DNA of 64,000 bases, taken from Eisenbergiella porci (lineage in GTDB: Bacteria > Bacillota > Clostridia > Lachnospirales > Lachnospiraceae). The stretch is from NCBI RefSeq assembly GCF_009696275.1, contig NZ_VUMI01000003.1, positions 1 through 64,000 on the forward strand, in the 5' to 3' direction. The notes below the pieces were generated by a model that was not told the DNA's origin, made no database searches, and saw only the letters and a list, made by a program, of their open reading frames with translations. Within the stretch, counting starts at the first letter, position 1. The number at the start of each line of letters is the position of its first letter. This document shows, one piece after another, positions 1 to 8,964 of this stretch. Made by a program: the position numbers and the translations under genes.

Positions 1-109
1 TGTTTTTCTGTCAGGAAAACAATTCGCAGAAACAATTACTTTTAAAATGACTAACCTATCTGTAGAGATCCCAAATCGGCACGAAATAATCTGCCGGATG
101 GAACATCAT

Positions 110-883
110 TTAATTTGCCGGACAACAATAAAGCAGAGCTTCCGCTTTCTGCCAGAAGTCATCGCCGCCTTTGGCTTCGCCCTGGGTGTTGGTCATGATA
201 ACTGTTACAAGGGTCAGAATGTCCGTTTCGCTATGAAGGTAAACGAAGGGGTTATAGTGCATTGAGCAGGAAAAATCAATGGTGTTCAGCACCTTGATTT
301 TATACCCGCCACGAACCAGCGCACGCCCGACTTCCTCTATGACGGTGCCCTTCGGATCTGAGCAAACATAGCTGGCATTCATTTGGAGCAGGTTGGGTTT
401 AATATGGTAGCGGGTCTTTCCCGAACCACTTCCCCCGATGACCAGTACATTCAGGTTGACGTTGCGCTTTTCGGGGGCTGCAATCTTTCCCAGTGTCAAC
501 CGTTCCGAATCAGACAGCAGAATATTCTGCGAAAAGTCCGGGTCGATAAACGGCTCAATATCCTTTTCAGTACCCCAGCGGGCAGTGCCGTATTCAGCGC
601 CACGCCGGTATTTCCTGGCGTTCTTGGCCTTCTGATAAACGATGAACCAGACCAGCACACCACAGGCTGTGCCTACGAGCAGGTCAAAGGGATGGATACT
701 GGGGAGAGGGTTGGCAAACGCTTCTCCGATTTTCAGGAACGCCCCCAGAATCTTATCCAGCACATCCGCACCAGAAGCCATGCGGTAAGCCTGCCCCAGC
801 TTGGTCGCAATCAGGCCGATAAAGATATACGGCAGAGCGGCCTTTAACAGCTTGGCAGTATTGATTTTCGGCAGTTTCTTCAT
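110..883 (-). pseudogene. VirD4/TraG-type conjugal coupling protein, 3' truncated
   Basis: Coupling proteins are membrane ATPases that pass the relaxase-DNA complex to the type IV secretion channel. The visible 257 residues hold two N-terminal membrane segments (about 15-30 and 55-82) and a Walker A motif GGSGSGKT near residue 150. The reading frame follows the family up to the motif KAEALLYC and then ends after four unrelated residues. Family members are usually about 600 residues, so the Walker B and all-alpha domains are missing. The start overlaps the stop of the preceding PcfB-like gene by 4 bp (ATGA), the usual arrangement in these elements. It is very likely non-functional. Confidence 0.8.
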
Positions 884-1362
884 CTGTCCACCTCCTGGTG
901 TTTATTCCGGGAGAGAGATTTCGCCATCTCTTTGACAACCTCCTGCAACTGTGAAAGCTGCTTGCGGATCGAAGGCTTTTCCTTAGACTGATTTTTGACT
1001 ACCTTGCCAGAATACTCACGAAAAGCAGCCGTCAGAGCGTCAGCATCTTTACTCTTGAAAAAGACAAGATACCGGGGCGGCTGGCTGGAAGTATCCCTCT
1101 TGAGAGCGAAATCAATACCGTATTTACGAGCGACACGCTCAAAAGACTTGATGTTGCCATCTGTGATCTCGATGTTGCTGACCCCAGCACCCTGCCGGAC
1201 AAGGTGCTTCACACTTTGCTTGCCCTTGTAGACCTTGGGGTTTTTCTGCTTTTTCTCCATTTCCGCAAGGGCTTTCAAGAGTGCGGCTTTCAGTACGTTG
1301 CCGGTCAGCTTCGTGGCTTTGATGCTCAGTGCCACGGATTTGTTTTCAACTTCTTCCTGCAT
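880..1362 (-). CDS. PcfB family (DUF3801) conjugation accessory protein
   Basis: This 160-residue protein matches the PcfB/DUF3801 family, encoded directly before VirD4-like coupling proteins in Gram-positive conjugative elements and thought to help deliver the relaxosome to the coupling protein. It is charged, has no membrane segment, and has a basic C-terminal tail that may be coiled coil (about 125-155). The ATG start follows an AAAGGAG ribosome site. The stop overlaps the coupling-protein start by 4 bp, suggesting translational coupling. The gene looks intact although its partner is truncated. The assignment rests on sequence pattern and gene order. Confidence 0.75.
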   Translation of the reverse strand: MQEEVENKSVALSIKATKLTGNVLKAALLKALAEMEKKQKNPKVYKGKQSVKHLVRQGAGVSNIEITDGNIKSFERVARKYGIDFALKRDTSSQPPRYLVFFKSKDADALTAAFREYSGKVVKNQSKEKPSIRKQLSQLQEVVKEMAKSLSRNKHQEVDR

Positions 1363-1472
1363 ACCTCATCACACTCCTTTCTCTGGCAGGAATGCTGAAA
1401 AAGGGATTGACTAAGGCGGAATCACCAGTCGATGCAGCAGGAAACGCATCAACCTGTGAATGGAAACCAGCA

Positions 1473-1826
1473 TCAGACATCTACCTCGTTTTCCCCCTGA
1501 GAGCGGATTTTAAGGATACCGTCCAGGGTAGTAGCAGTAATGCCGAGACGCTGTGCCACAGCGATGTCGTTCTTGACCGACTCGTCAACTTCGTCCCCGC
1601 AGACGATCAGAACATGACTACGGCGTAGCAGCTCACGGGCCATATCAATGCCGTCTTTGTGTTCAGCGGGGATACTGTCACGCAGGAAATGTGGAAGATA
1701 GATCACCGGGCAGATGGGGGTAAACCCAGCTTCGTAAACCTTGCGGCAGTAAACCGCAGCCTGGTCGATGACGGTAAATTCGCCGCCTTTCCAGACGGCG
1801 GTAATGTAAGCGAACGGTTTTTTCAT
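1473..1826 (-). CDS. DUF7768/DUF4406-like Rossmann-fold protein of conjugative element
   Basis: A 117-residue cytosolic protein starting with a beta strand and the stretch AYITAVWKGG, followed by DMARELLRRSHVLIVCGD. This pattern resembles the small nucleoside 2-deoxyribosyltransferase-like families (DUF4406/DUF7768) common on conjugative elements. The enzymatic role is unknown and I do not claim a substrate. The ATG start has a good AAAGGAA site. It lies between repA and the pcfB-like gene, in the same direction, and looks intact. Confidence 0.6.
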   Translation of the reverse strand: MKKPFAYITAVWKGGEFTVIDQAAVYCRKVYEAGFTPICPVIYLPHFLRDSIPAEHKDGIDMARELLRRSHVLIVCGDEVDESVKNDIAVAQRLGITATTLDGILKIRSQGENEVDV

Positions 1827-1872
1827 GGGAAGTTCCTTTCTCCGGCTGTGCCGGTGGCAAAAAACGGCCCCA

Positions 1873-1915
1873 TGTCAAGAATAAAATGAACGCACACCGT
1901 GTGCGTTCTTGACAC
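1873..1915. promoter_or_regulatory. Nested palindrome upstream of the DUF7768-like gene
   Basis: A 21-bp palindrome (10-bp arms around one central base, 1888-1908; arm GAACGCACAC) is enclosed by a longer inverted pair TGTCAAGAA (1873-1881) and TTCTTGACA (1907-1915). With one central base the inner palindrome suits a dimeric repressor better than an RNA hairpin. It lies between repA and the next gene of the element remnant. The operator role is inference. Confidence 0.4.
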
Positions 1916-1998
1916 AGTGCCATTCATTTGTATTTGGGTAATCAAGGGGGCTGACCAGAGGACTGGTGCAGCCGCCCAAACGTGATTATAAAAAACAG

Positions 1999-2904
1999 TT
2001 ACCCACCGCCGTAAAGGTCATGGTTGACCAAAGCTGTGTAGTAACTGCTGATCGTTGTGGGGGCATTATACAGAGCAGTTAGAAGGTAAGCCCGGATATT
2101 TCGGACTTTCGTAGTGTTCTCCTTCAGACAGTCAATCACATAGTTGATATGCTCTGAGTTGAGTTTCAGTAAGCGGCTCCTGACCACTTCTCCGTAGAAA
2201 TCCTGACCGCCAATGCGTATCGTGGTCTTGGTGCTGGAAAGCGTGTCTACCATGATGTCAAGTATCTCATCCAGTATGTCGGCATTATAGCCAAGGTTCT
2301 GTTTCAGAATATCGTAGTCAATATTCTCTTTTAAGATTTGACGGTAAGACCGCATCGTATCCATCGCATCAGCCGCCGCAGGCGTTCTATCTTCCAGCAG
2401 CCCTCTGGCCGGATAGATAGATGGTTCAGTATCATTCAAATCAGTTTTATTTATCTCAGTATTATTAGTGGCCGTTTTCCGGAAGTCTTGACTTCCAGTT
2501 TGCGGAACTTTAGACTTCCGTTTTTCGGAAGTCAAGACTTCCGCTTTCCGAACAAAGTTCTTGACGTAGATCTTGGTTGGTTTACCCTGACCCTGTTTCT
2601 TGCGCTCGATCAGTCCGTGTTTATCCAGTTCTCCAAATAGACCCACCGCTTTGGTGTGGCCGCAGCACAGATACTCTAGAGCGTCCTCCAGGGTAAAGTA
2701 GATGAATACCCGATTGCAGTCATCCAGCCAGCCATTCCGAACTGACAGCCCCATGCGGTCAAGCATAAGACCGTACAGGATTTTGGCGTCGGAAGATATG
2801 CGCCGATAGCTGGGGTCAGTGAACAGCACTTTGGGTATCCGGTAAAATGTGTACTGTTCCGCTTCGTCGCCGTAGAAGTAGTCCAGCATGGCGGGTTCTG
2901 GCAT
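1999..2904 (-). CDS. repA: Replication initiator protein A of conjugative element
   Basis: This 301-residue protein matches the RepA N-terminal family of Firmicutes plasmids and conjugative elements, which starts replication of the excised circular form. The hallmark is the N-terminal block FYRIPKVLFTDPSYRRIS followed by a winged-helix segment around residues 30-120. A variable Lys/Ser-rich linker (about 120-200) separates it from a conserved C-terminal helical domain of the DUF6017 type. I chose the ATG at 2904 because an AAAGGTGG ribosome site precedes it; a TTG at 2934 is also in frame but lacks one. The gene appears intact. Confidence 0.8.
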   Translation of the reverse strand: MPEPAMLDYFYGDEAEQYTFYRIPKVLFTDPSYRRISSDAKILYGLMLDRMGLSVRNGWLDDCNRVFIYFTLEDALEYLCCGHTKAVGLFGELDKHGLIERKKQGQGKPTKIYVKNFVRKAEVLTSEKRKSKVPQTGSQDFRKTATNNTEINKTDLNDTEPSIYPARGLLEDRTPAAADAMDTMRSYRQILKENIDYDILKQNLGYNADILDEILDIMVDTLSSTKTTIRIGGQDFYGEVVRSRLLKLNSEHINYVIDCLKENTTKVRNIRAYLLTALYNAPTTISSYYTALVNHDLYGGG

Positions 2905-2952
2905 AGGGTTCCACCACCTTTCCGCAGGCGGCAAAGCTAAAAATGGGCGTGA

Positions 2953-2986
2953 AAAAAGGACACCATTTCAAAATAGTGTCCTTTTT
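2953..2986 (-). terminator. Bidirectional hairpin between alpha-galactosidase and repA
   Basis: An 11-bp perfect inverted repeat (arm AAAAAGGACAC) around a 12-nt loop, with a T run on the minus strand. It would stop minus-strand transcription coming from the alpha-galactosidase before repA. The symmetric A/T runs let it act on either strand. Confidence 0.65.
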
Positions 2987-3115
2987 CGTGTATTTTGCTG
3001 AAAACCCGTGTCTTTAGAGCCGTCTGTTGTTAAGAAATTTAGTAGTTTTGTTGGTTCCCTAACAACACTTGCCTAACCCTTCCGGGTATTCTGCCGCAGG
3101 GACTTATTTTTTTAA

Positions 3116-5308
3116 CTATTCCTCTGCCTTCAGTTCAAACTGTATGGCACGGAATTCTCCGGATACGGAAGGTATGGAAATTCCCGCATTCATGAGGGCG
3201 CTGCCGCTGATTACCCGGCCGTCCTCCAGCCTGTATTTTGCAGACGCATCCAGGCCTTTCAGCTTTACAAATATCGGTTTATTGTTCGCCCTGACATGGG
3301 TGATCACCAGATTAAACAATGCCTGCTTCTTATCCGCGGAAACGAAGGACCAGGCTACGAACTCTTTTCCGTCTCCGGGTGCGTTCAGGCGGTAGTAATC
3401 TCCCTGATGCACCAGCTCATAATATTTCTTATAGTCGGCAACCTGCTTCTTTACCTGCTCCTTTTCTTCTTCAGGAAGCGTGTTCAGATCCAGTTCATAG
3501 CCGAAGCTGCCCGCCATGGCGACCACGCCTCTGGTGGCAAAGGGCGTAATTCTGCCTGTCTGGTGGTTCGGGCATGCGGATACATGGGAGCCCACTGCGC
3601 CGACAGGATACAGGAAGGAGGTGCCATACTGGATATCCAGCCGCTCAATGGCATCCGTATCATCGCTGCACCAGATCTGAGGAGAATAATACAGCATGGC
3701 TGCGTCAAACCTTCCTCCTCCGCCGCTGCAGCCTTCAATCATCAGATCCGGGAACGCTGCCGTCAGCCTTTCCAACAGTTCATATACGCCCAGCATGCAG
3801 CGGTGATAAACCTCACCCTGTTTTTCCTTCGGCAGCGAAGCGCTGTAAATGTCACACATGCTGCGGTTCATATCCCATTTCACATAATCGATGTGCGCAT
3901 GGGAAAGGATGTCCGACATTCTTTCAAACAGATAATCCCGGACCTCCTGTCTTGACATATCCAGCACCAGCTGGAAACGGCTGCGGTTGGGCTTTCTGCC
4001 CGGAATCTGAAGCGCCCAGTCCGGATGCGCCCTGTACAGATCGCTGTCCTCCGAAATCATCTCCGGCTCAAACCAGAGGCCGAATTTCATGCCCATGGCA
4101 TTGACCTTTTCAGAAAGGCTGGAAAGGTTGGCCGGCAGCTTCTCCAGGTTCACATACCAGTCGCCGAGGCCGGAGTTGTCATCGTTTCGCTTTCCAAACC
4201 AGCCGTCATCCAGGACCAGCATCTCTATGCCCAGGTCGGCCGCCTGCGATGCGATCTTCAATATCTTCTCTTCGTCAAAATCGAAATATGTGGCTTCCCA
4301 GTTATTAATCAGGATGGGGCGTCTTGCATATTTATATTTTCCTCTGCAGATATGGTCGCTGATGATTCTGTGGAAATTATGGGACAGCTGCGTAAAACCG
4401 CTGCCTGAATAGCTCATAATCACCTGCGGTGTTTCAAAAGTCTCTTCCGGCTCCAGGCGGAAGCAGAAATTCTCAGGATGAATTCCCATTACCACCCGGG
4501 TCTGTCCCATCTGATCCACCTCTGCGCCTGCCAGGAAATTGCTGCTGTACACAAAAGCCATTCCGTAGCAGTCTCCCGCATCCTCAGTCGTCTGCGGCGT
4601 ACAAAGTATCAGTGAAGGATTATGGTGGTGGCTGGAGGTTCCTCTCCTGCTTCCCACGGAAACGGTGCCATGGCAGAGAGGCGTGCGCTCCATCTGGCGT
4701 TCCATGGCATGTCTGCCGTGGAAATGGATCATCTCCCACTCCCCGAAGCCCATGTCCAGGCATACGGACAGCATTTTTTCCAGAGAAATGGTCCCTTTTG
4801 CAGTATTGCGAAGCTCCGCCGCACGGGTAATCACGTCTTCCTTCTCAAAAACACCATATTTAAGAACCAGCTCCAGACCGGTAGCCGCATCCTTCATCAA
4901 AATGGTCAGCGTGCTGCTCTCGCCGTTCTCATCATACACTGCGGGCATTCCTGTCACCTTATAAGCCCCTGCCGTAATCTCATGGGAAACATAACGGAAA
5001 TCAGCAGCTCTTGTGCCGTCCGGATTCACCACCTCAATACAGGAGGTACGGTAATCGCCCACGCCGGCCGAAGGATATTCCTGCGGCTGGATATCCAATG
5101 AAAAGGTTCTGTCGCTTCCCGCTTCATACGGGTTGCCTGAGAACCCGGAATCCGAACTCCACAGCAGATAATCCATCGTGCTGCCTTCCACCTTCCCGCC
5201 ATAATAAAGGTGCTGTAAAATGTTGTATCTGCCTACCATCATCTGGTAGGTGCTTCCCGCTGTCTGCAGGGTGAAAATTTGGGTGGCTTCATTATAAGTT
5301 ATTGCCAT
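3116..5308 (-). CDS. Alpha-galactosidase, glycoside hydrolase family 36
   Basis: The protein hydrolyses terminal alpha-1,6-linked galactose from raffinose-family sugars and galactomannan, and is probably cytosolic because no signal peptide is seen. At 730 residues it has the usual GH36 length: an N-terminal beta-supersandwich, a central (beta/alpha)8 barrel and a C-terminal beta domain. The nucleophile motif KWDMN places Asp near residue 478, and the acid/base motif SDDTD lies near residue 548, matching characterised family members. The ATG at 5308 has a GGAAGGAG site; an upstream in-frame start at 5401 lies before the promoter. No sugar transporter is adjacent, so substrate uptake is encoded elsewhere. 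Confidence 0.93.
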   Translation of the reverse strand: MAITYNEATQIFTLQTAGSTYQMMVGRYNILQHLYYGGKVEGSTMDYLLWSSDSGFSGNPYEAGSDRTFSLDIQPQEYPSAGVGDYRTSCIEVVNPDGTRAADFRYVSHEITAGAYKVTGMPAVYDENGESSTLTILMKDAATGLELVLKYGVFEKEDVITRAAELRNTAKGTISLEKMLSVCLDMGFGEWEMIHFHGRHAMERQMERTPLCHGTVSVGSRRGTSSHHHNPSLILCTPQTTEDAGDCYGMAFVYSSNFLAGAEVDQMGQTRVVMGIHPENFCFRLEPEETFETPQVIMSYSGSGFTQLSHNFHRIISDHICRGKYKYARRPILINNWEATYFDFDEEKILKIASQAADLGIEMLVLDDGWFGKRNDDNSGLGDWYVNLEKLPANLSSLSEKVNAMGMKFGLWFEPEMISEDSDLYRAHPDWALQIPGRKPNRSRFQLVLDMSRQEVRDYLFERMSDILSHAHIDYVKWDMNRSMCDIYSASLPKEKQGEVYHRCMLGVYELLERLTAAFPDLMIEGCSGGGGRFDAAMLYYSPQIWCSDDTDAIERLDIQYGTSFLYPVGAVGSHVSACPNHQTGRITPFATRGVVAMAGSFGYELDLNTLPEEEKEQVKKQVADYKKYYELVHQGDYYRLNAPGDGKEFVAWSFVSADKKQALFNLVITHVRANNKPIFVKLKGLDASAKYRLEDGRVISGSALMNAGISIPSVSGEFRAIQFELKAEE

Positions 5309-5345
5309 GTTCAAGGTCTCCTTCCCGATATATCCAATTAACTCC

Positions 5346-5374
5346 ATCATATGAAAACAGGCTCCCCCTGTCAA
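5346..5374 (-). promoter_or_regulatory. Sigma-A promoter of the alpha-galactosidase
   Basis: On the minus strand, -35 TTGACA (5369-5374) and -10 TATGAT (5346-5351) are separated by 17 bp. This gives a leader of about 30 nt to the chosen ATG. A second TTGACA lies about 25 bp further upstream. Confidence 0.7.
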
Positions 5375-5418
5375 TCCTTTCCTGTTAGCTCTACCTGTCA
5401 ATTTGTCTTATGTTTTGT

Positions 5419-5892
5419 TCAGGGGCTGTCCTGATTTTCCCCTGTACAGGAAAAGGCAAGCCGATACCGGGCCTCCTGCCCGTTCTTTCCGGCCATAACC
5501 TCCACCTGCAGATTTTCTTCAGCCCGGATTAATTCCCAGGGAATTTCAACGAATACCGAGCCGGATGCTTCATAAACAGCGCCCGTCCGGATTAACAGCT
5601 TACGCATATCCTCATCTCTGACCGACATACCGCCAATCGCCGGCTGCGTTTCCCTTGCCTGCGCCCTGTCCGCCGGCATTTCCCTTCCCAAAAGTGCGGC
5701 GGCCGTCAGTCCTGCCGCGAAGCCCATACAAAGCCCCTTTCTTTTTTCGGCGCGCAGGATGTTCTTTCCCTTATTCTTACAGCGCGGCTCCTTAATGACC
5801 CGGCGCCTTTCCGGTTTCCGGTCCCGGATACGGCGACAGCTGCCTTTGCTGTCTTCTGACAGCTTTTCTTTTATTTCTATGCTTTCCTTCAA
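5419..5892 (-). CDS. Small predicted membrane-anchored protein of unknown function
   Basis: A 157-residue protein I do not recognise. The first 50 residues are very basic and charged, followed by one hydrophobic segment (about 55-72, GLCMGFAAGLTAAALLG), then a soluble tail of about 85 residues. This would place the C-terminal part outside the cell, anchored by one helix. The start is a TTG with an AAGGGAAG site, so the N-terminus is uncertain. A likely promoter with TATAAT at 6067-6072 lies upstream. It stands alone between the alpha-galactosidase and the sulfatase. Confidence 0.5.
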   Translation of the reverse strand: MKESIEIKEKLSEDSKGSCRRIRDRKPERRRVIKEPRCKNKGKNILRAEKRKGLCMGFAAGLTAAALLGREMPADRAQARETQPAIGGMSVRDEDMRKLLIRTGAVYEASGSVFVEIPWELIRAEENLQVEVMAGKNGQEARYRLAFSCTGENQDSP

Positions 5893-6139
5893 TATTACTT
5901 CCCTTCTTTCCGTCCAAACCCGCTTCCTTTTTCCGTAATATGCCGGTTCTATGCCAATCCTGAACAGACATGTCTATTGATACCATGGGAATCCGCCCTT
6001 ACCCGGGCAAAGAATAAAAAGATAAGATAGATATTAGAAAGCAGACCTTACGGCTGCGTATTTGTGATTATACCACAGTCTTTTCCTATTCAAAAGACCG
6101 TTAATCATAAAATTTCTGTTAACTGTAATTAAAAGCTGA
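5893..6139. other. Intergenic region with promoter for the small membrane protein
   Basis: The stretch holds a minus-strand -10 TATAAT (6067-6072) with a weak -35 candidate (TTTTGA at 17 bp, or TTGAAT at 15 bp) and an AT-rich leader. I see no convincing gene in it. Confidence 0.4.
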
Positions 6140-6171
6140 AAGGGGCATCCCTCTATCCAGGAACGCCCCTT
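6140..6171 (-). terminator. Terminator downstream of the sulfatase
   Basis: A 7-bp GC-rich stem (AAGGGGC / GCCCCTT) with an 18-nt loop, followed on the minus strand by a short T-rich stretch. It lies about 90 bp after the sulfatase stop. Confidence 0.5.
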
Positions 6172-6263
6172 CTGCTGCCATATGTGCAGTTTTCCCGCAT
6201 CCGGCTTTTCGCAAAGCCAATAAAAAAACTATTACGGATTGGCCGTATGAAATTTTCCCACCA

Positions 6264-7745
6264 TTATCTGGTTTTCCTGCTCTCCATTATTTTCTGGATA
6301 CGCGCTTCCATATCCGTTACAACGCTTCTGTATTCCCATGCAACATTCTCTCTTTGCCCTATATCGTAGTCCATATTATAAAGCTGGGGATCATGGGACA
6401 GGCCCGTTTCGATCCGCACCTGCTTCATATAAGGAGAACCTTCACTGGGGGAAAGGTAGGTCCAATTGCCGCTGCGTAACATTTTGCCGCACGTAACATC
6501 TTCCACCAACAGCTCTTTTCTTCCGACGGGATCCTTGCCGACAAGCGCTGCATACTGATCCTGACTGTCGATGGCCGCATCATCCGGCAGCTCCATACCC
6601 AACATATCTGCGAAGGATGCAAACAGATCCACCTGGCTTATCAGCGCATGTGTAACGCCTTTATGTTCCAATCCCGGCCAGCTTACGATAAAAGGTATTC
6701 TGCTGCCGCCGTCAAACTTGCTGTACTTACCGCCGCGTAAGGGACCTGTCGGTTTATGCGTGCCGTTTAATTCATAAGCTCCGTCCAGATAGCCGTCATC
6801 CAGTACCGGACCGTTATCACTGGAGAATACGATCATCGTATCTTCCAGAATCCCCAGCCGCTGCAGCTCTTTGTACAATTCGCCGACACACCAGTCCATT
6901 TCCACAATCACATCGCCACGGGGTCCCAGTTCTGTTGCACCGCGGAAACGCCCGGAAGGCACACGCGGAACATGAGGCTGGTGCAGCGCATAATAGAGGA
7001 AGAAAGGCTGTTCTTTTTCCTGGGTGGCATCAATAAATTTAATCACTCTGTTCAAGAAGGTTTCTGCAAGATCTTCATCTCTCCAAAGCGCCTTTTTACC
7101 GCCGCGCATGTAACCAATTCTGCCGATGCCTCCTATAATGCTCATGTCATGGCCATGGGAAGAACGCATATTCAACAGTTCCGGATTCTTATAATATGTG
7201 GGGATATCATCAAACACACATTCTTCATCATATGTTACCTCTATCGGATCCTCCGGTTCAAGATTCACGACTCTGCGTCCTTCTATATAAACGCAGGGTA
7301 CACGATCTGCAGTTGCCGGAAAAATAAAGGATTCATCAAAGCCTAAATCAATCGGGGTCAGGTTGATATCCTGATTCCAGTCGATAGGCGCATTGCCGTC
7401 ACTCAGTCCCAAATGCCATTTGCCTACAATACCGGTGTGATACCCCGCGCGTTTAAACATAGCAGGCAAAGTATCCACGCCCTGCTCAATGATGCACTGT
7501 GCGTCACCGGGCAGGATATGAGCCCTGTCATTTCGGAACGGATAGCGTCCGGTGAGAATGCTGTAGCGGGCCGGCGTGCAGACTGCAGATGTAGAATACG
7601 CATCTGTAAACCTAAGGCCATCGGCACAAAGTCGATCCAGATTCGGCGTCTCAATCTGATGGGTTCCATAACAGCCCAAATCTCCGAAGCCCAGATCATC
7701 CGCATATACGATAATAACATTACGTGGAGCGCGTTTTATACTCAT
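6264..7745 (-). CDS. Type I sulfatase (Cys-type formylglycine motif)
   Basis: Arylsulfatase-family enzyme of 493 residues that removes sulfate esters, probably from host mucin or other sulfated glycans. The N-terminal metal-binding Asp pair is in VYADDLGFGDLG (about 14-23). The maturation motif CTPAR starts at Cys56, which must be converted to formylglycine; in anaerobes this is done by a radical SAM sulfatase-maturing enzyme, not seen in this window. A second conserved block, FSSDNGP, is near residue 308. No signal peptide is present, so it is likely cytosolic, which is unusual among mucin sulfatases but common in clostridia. The ATG follows an AGAGGAC site. Confidence 0.9.
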   Translation of the reverse strand: MSIKRAPRNVIIVYADDLGFGDLGCYGTHQIETPNLDRLCADGLRFTDAYSTSAVCTPARYSILTGRYPFRNDRAHILPGDAQCIIEQGVDTLPAMFKRAGYHTGIVGKWHLGLSDGNAPIDWNQDINLTPIDLGFDESFIFPATADRVPCVYIEGRRVVNLEPEDPIEVTYDEECVFDDIPTYYKNPELLNMRSSHGHDMSIIGGIGRIGYMRGGKKALWRDEDLAETFLNRVIKFIDATQEKEQPFFLYYALHQPHVPRVPSGRFRGATELGPRGDVIVEMDWCVGELYKELQRLGILEDTMIVFSSDNGPVLDDGYLDGAYELNGTHKPTGPLRGGKYSKFDGGSRIPFIVSWPGLEHKGVTHALISQVDLFASFADMLGMELPDDAAIDSQDQYAALVGKDPVGRKELLVEDVTCGKMLRSGNWTYLSPSEGSPYMKQVRIETGLSHDPQLYNMDYDIGQRENVAWEYRSVVTDMEARIQKIMESRKTR

Positions 7746-7763
7746 TTTGTCCTCTTTTCATAT

Positions 7764-7807
7764 CAGGAGACAGAGCGCCTTCTTATCAGCATGTCCTCTG
7801 TCTCCTG
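7764..7807. other. 12-bp perfect hairpin before the sulfatase
   Basis: Inverted arms CAGGAGACAGAG (7764-7775) and CTCTGTCTCCTG (7796-7807) enclose 20 nt just upstream of the sulfatase ribosome site. There is no clean T run, so it may be a leader structure, an mRNA-stability element or a weak terminator of the DUF3048 gene. Confidence 0.45.
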
Positions 7808-7902
7808 CAGCCTTCATTTACTGCTAATTATATATTTACATTTGTAACAGGCCGTCAGAATGGCTCATTGACTGTTCCGGCCTGACAGACACTGTGTCCA
7901 TT

Positions 7903-8964
7903 TTACGAATAAACAACTTTTCTTTCCTTCTGGGCAACCGCTATGTATGTTTTTCCTTCGTTCAGCTGGATTTCATTTCCGGCGTCATCAAAATATCTGG
8001 TGGGGCCGTAATCCGTGGTCTTCTGCCAGGTAATATGGATACATTTTCCCTTGGTAAAGTAATAGCCGTCCTCTGTGGTATCATAATTATAGAATGCAAG
8101 ATATCCCTTCGCATCCAGAGTCATCCACTTGGAATTCTGTACGATGACATTGGCAAATGCCAGCTGCTGCCCGTTTACCGCATCCTTATGTGCCTTTCCA
8201 TGGATGGTCTTATAATACAGGCCGTCTGCCGCATTGTAGGTAAATCCGGTCTTGGTATAAGGGAATACATTGGACAGGTTGATCTTGTTGGCAGTCTGTG
8301 CTGCGGCGCCATACTGTGCAAGCGTATTTACGCCCGCTGCAAAGTTAAAGTGCTTGGGGCTGTAATACTGCGGCCTGAGCGCCAGGGAATAGCCCAGCTG
8401 TGTACAGGCATTGGTAATTCCGCTGCCGCTGATATAAGCGTTATGGGGCGCTTTTCTGTCGTTGCTTCTGAAGAATGCATTCGCTCCGGGTGCATTTCCG
8501 CCAGTGCCATATTCATAGGTCCCGGAAAGGTTGTTGATATCAGGCATGCTGATACGGTCTTTCATATACCATACACCGCCGAAATGAACCAGAATAGGAT
8601 CCCATTCCGTTGCAATCGGAATATAGTAAGCACGGCAGCTTCTGATATTTCCGATTCTGGAAAGTCCCTGCCAATCATCAATGATTGCCAGCTGACGGGA
8701 AATATCCCCTTCTTCCATTACTTCATAAAGCACCTTCGCATGGCTGATACCGTAGGACGGCTGCGCCGCCTGATCTGTGGGCATCATAATGGCGATCGGC
8801 CTGGAAGCGGCCTGTGCGGCAGGAACCCATTCATTGGTATATACGCTTCTCACATAACCTGCCGGCCCTTCCTCCGCATTTACTTCGGCCGCCGGCGCCG
8901 CTGCCGCCACACAGAGCACCGCTGCCAGAAGTGCTGACAGGGTCTTAATTTTTTTCCTAATCAT
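7903..8964 (-). CDS. DUF3048 (YerB-like) secreted protein
   Basis: A 353-residue exported protein of the DUF3048 family, which includes the Bacillus lipoprotein YerB. The function is not established. A signal peptide is clear (basic MIRKKIK, hydrophobic stretch to about residue 28, AxA-type cleavage region), with no lipobox Cys, so the mature form is probably released or wall-associated. The family blocks RPIAIMM (about 56) and SRIGNIRSCR (about 101) are present. The ATG has a strong GGAGG site. A sigma-A promoter lies at 9024-9052, and the gene appears to be transcribed on its own. Confidence 0.8.
   Translation of the reverse strand: MIRKKIKTLSALLAAVLCVAAAAPAAEVNAEEGPAGYVRSVYTNEWVPAAQAASRPIAIMMPTDQAAQPSYGISHAKVLYEVMEEGDISRQLAIIDDWQGLSRIGNIRSCRAYYIPIATEWDPILVHFGGVWYMKDRISMPDINNLSGTYEYGTGGNAPGANAFFRSNDRKAPHNAYISGSGITNACTQLGYSLALRPQYYSPKHFNFAAGVNTLAQYGAAAQTANKINLSNVFPYTKTGFTYNAADGLYYKTIHGKAHKDAVNGQQLAFANVIVQNSKWMTLDAKGYLAFYNYDTTEDGYYFTKGKCIHITWQKTTDYGPTRYFDDAGNEIQLNEGKTYIAVAQKERKVVYS

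Larger units (their letters stand above)
1..3067. mobile_element. Remnant of an integrative conjugative element
   Basis: Four minus-strand genes typical of Tn1549/CTn-type elements lie together: a replication initiator A, a DUF7768-like gene, a PcfB/DUF3801 gene and a VirD4/TraG coupling protein. The coupling protein is cut off at about 257 residues, so the element is broken or deleted at its left side here. The right limit is inferred, since ordinary chromosomal genes start with the alpha-galactosidase that ends at 3116. An 8-bp inverted repeat (3025-3032 and 3060-3067) lies near that limit but is not proven to be an attachment site. No integrase, relaxase or excisionase is visible in the window. 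Confidence 0.7.
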
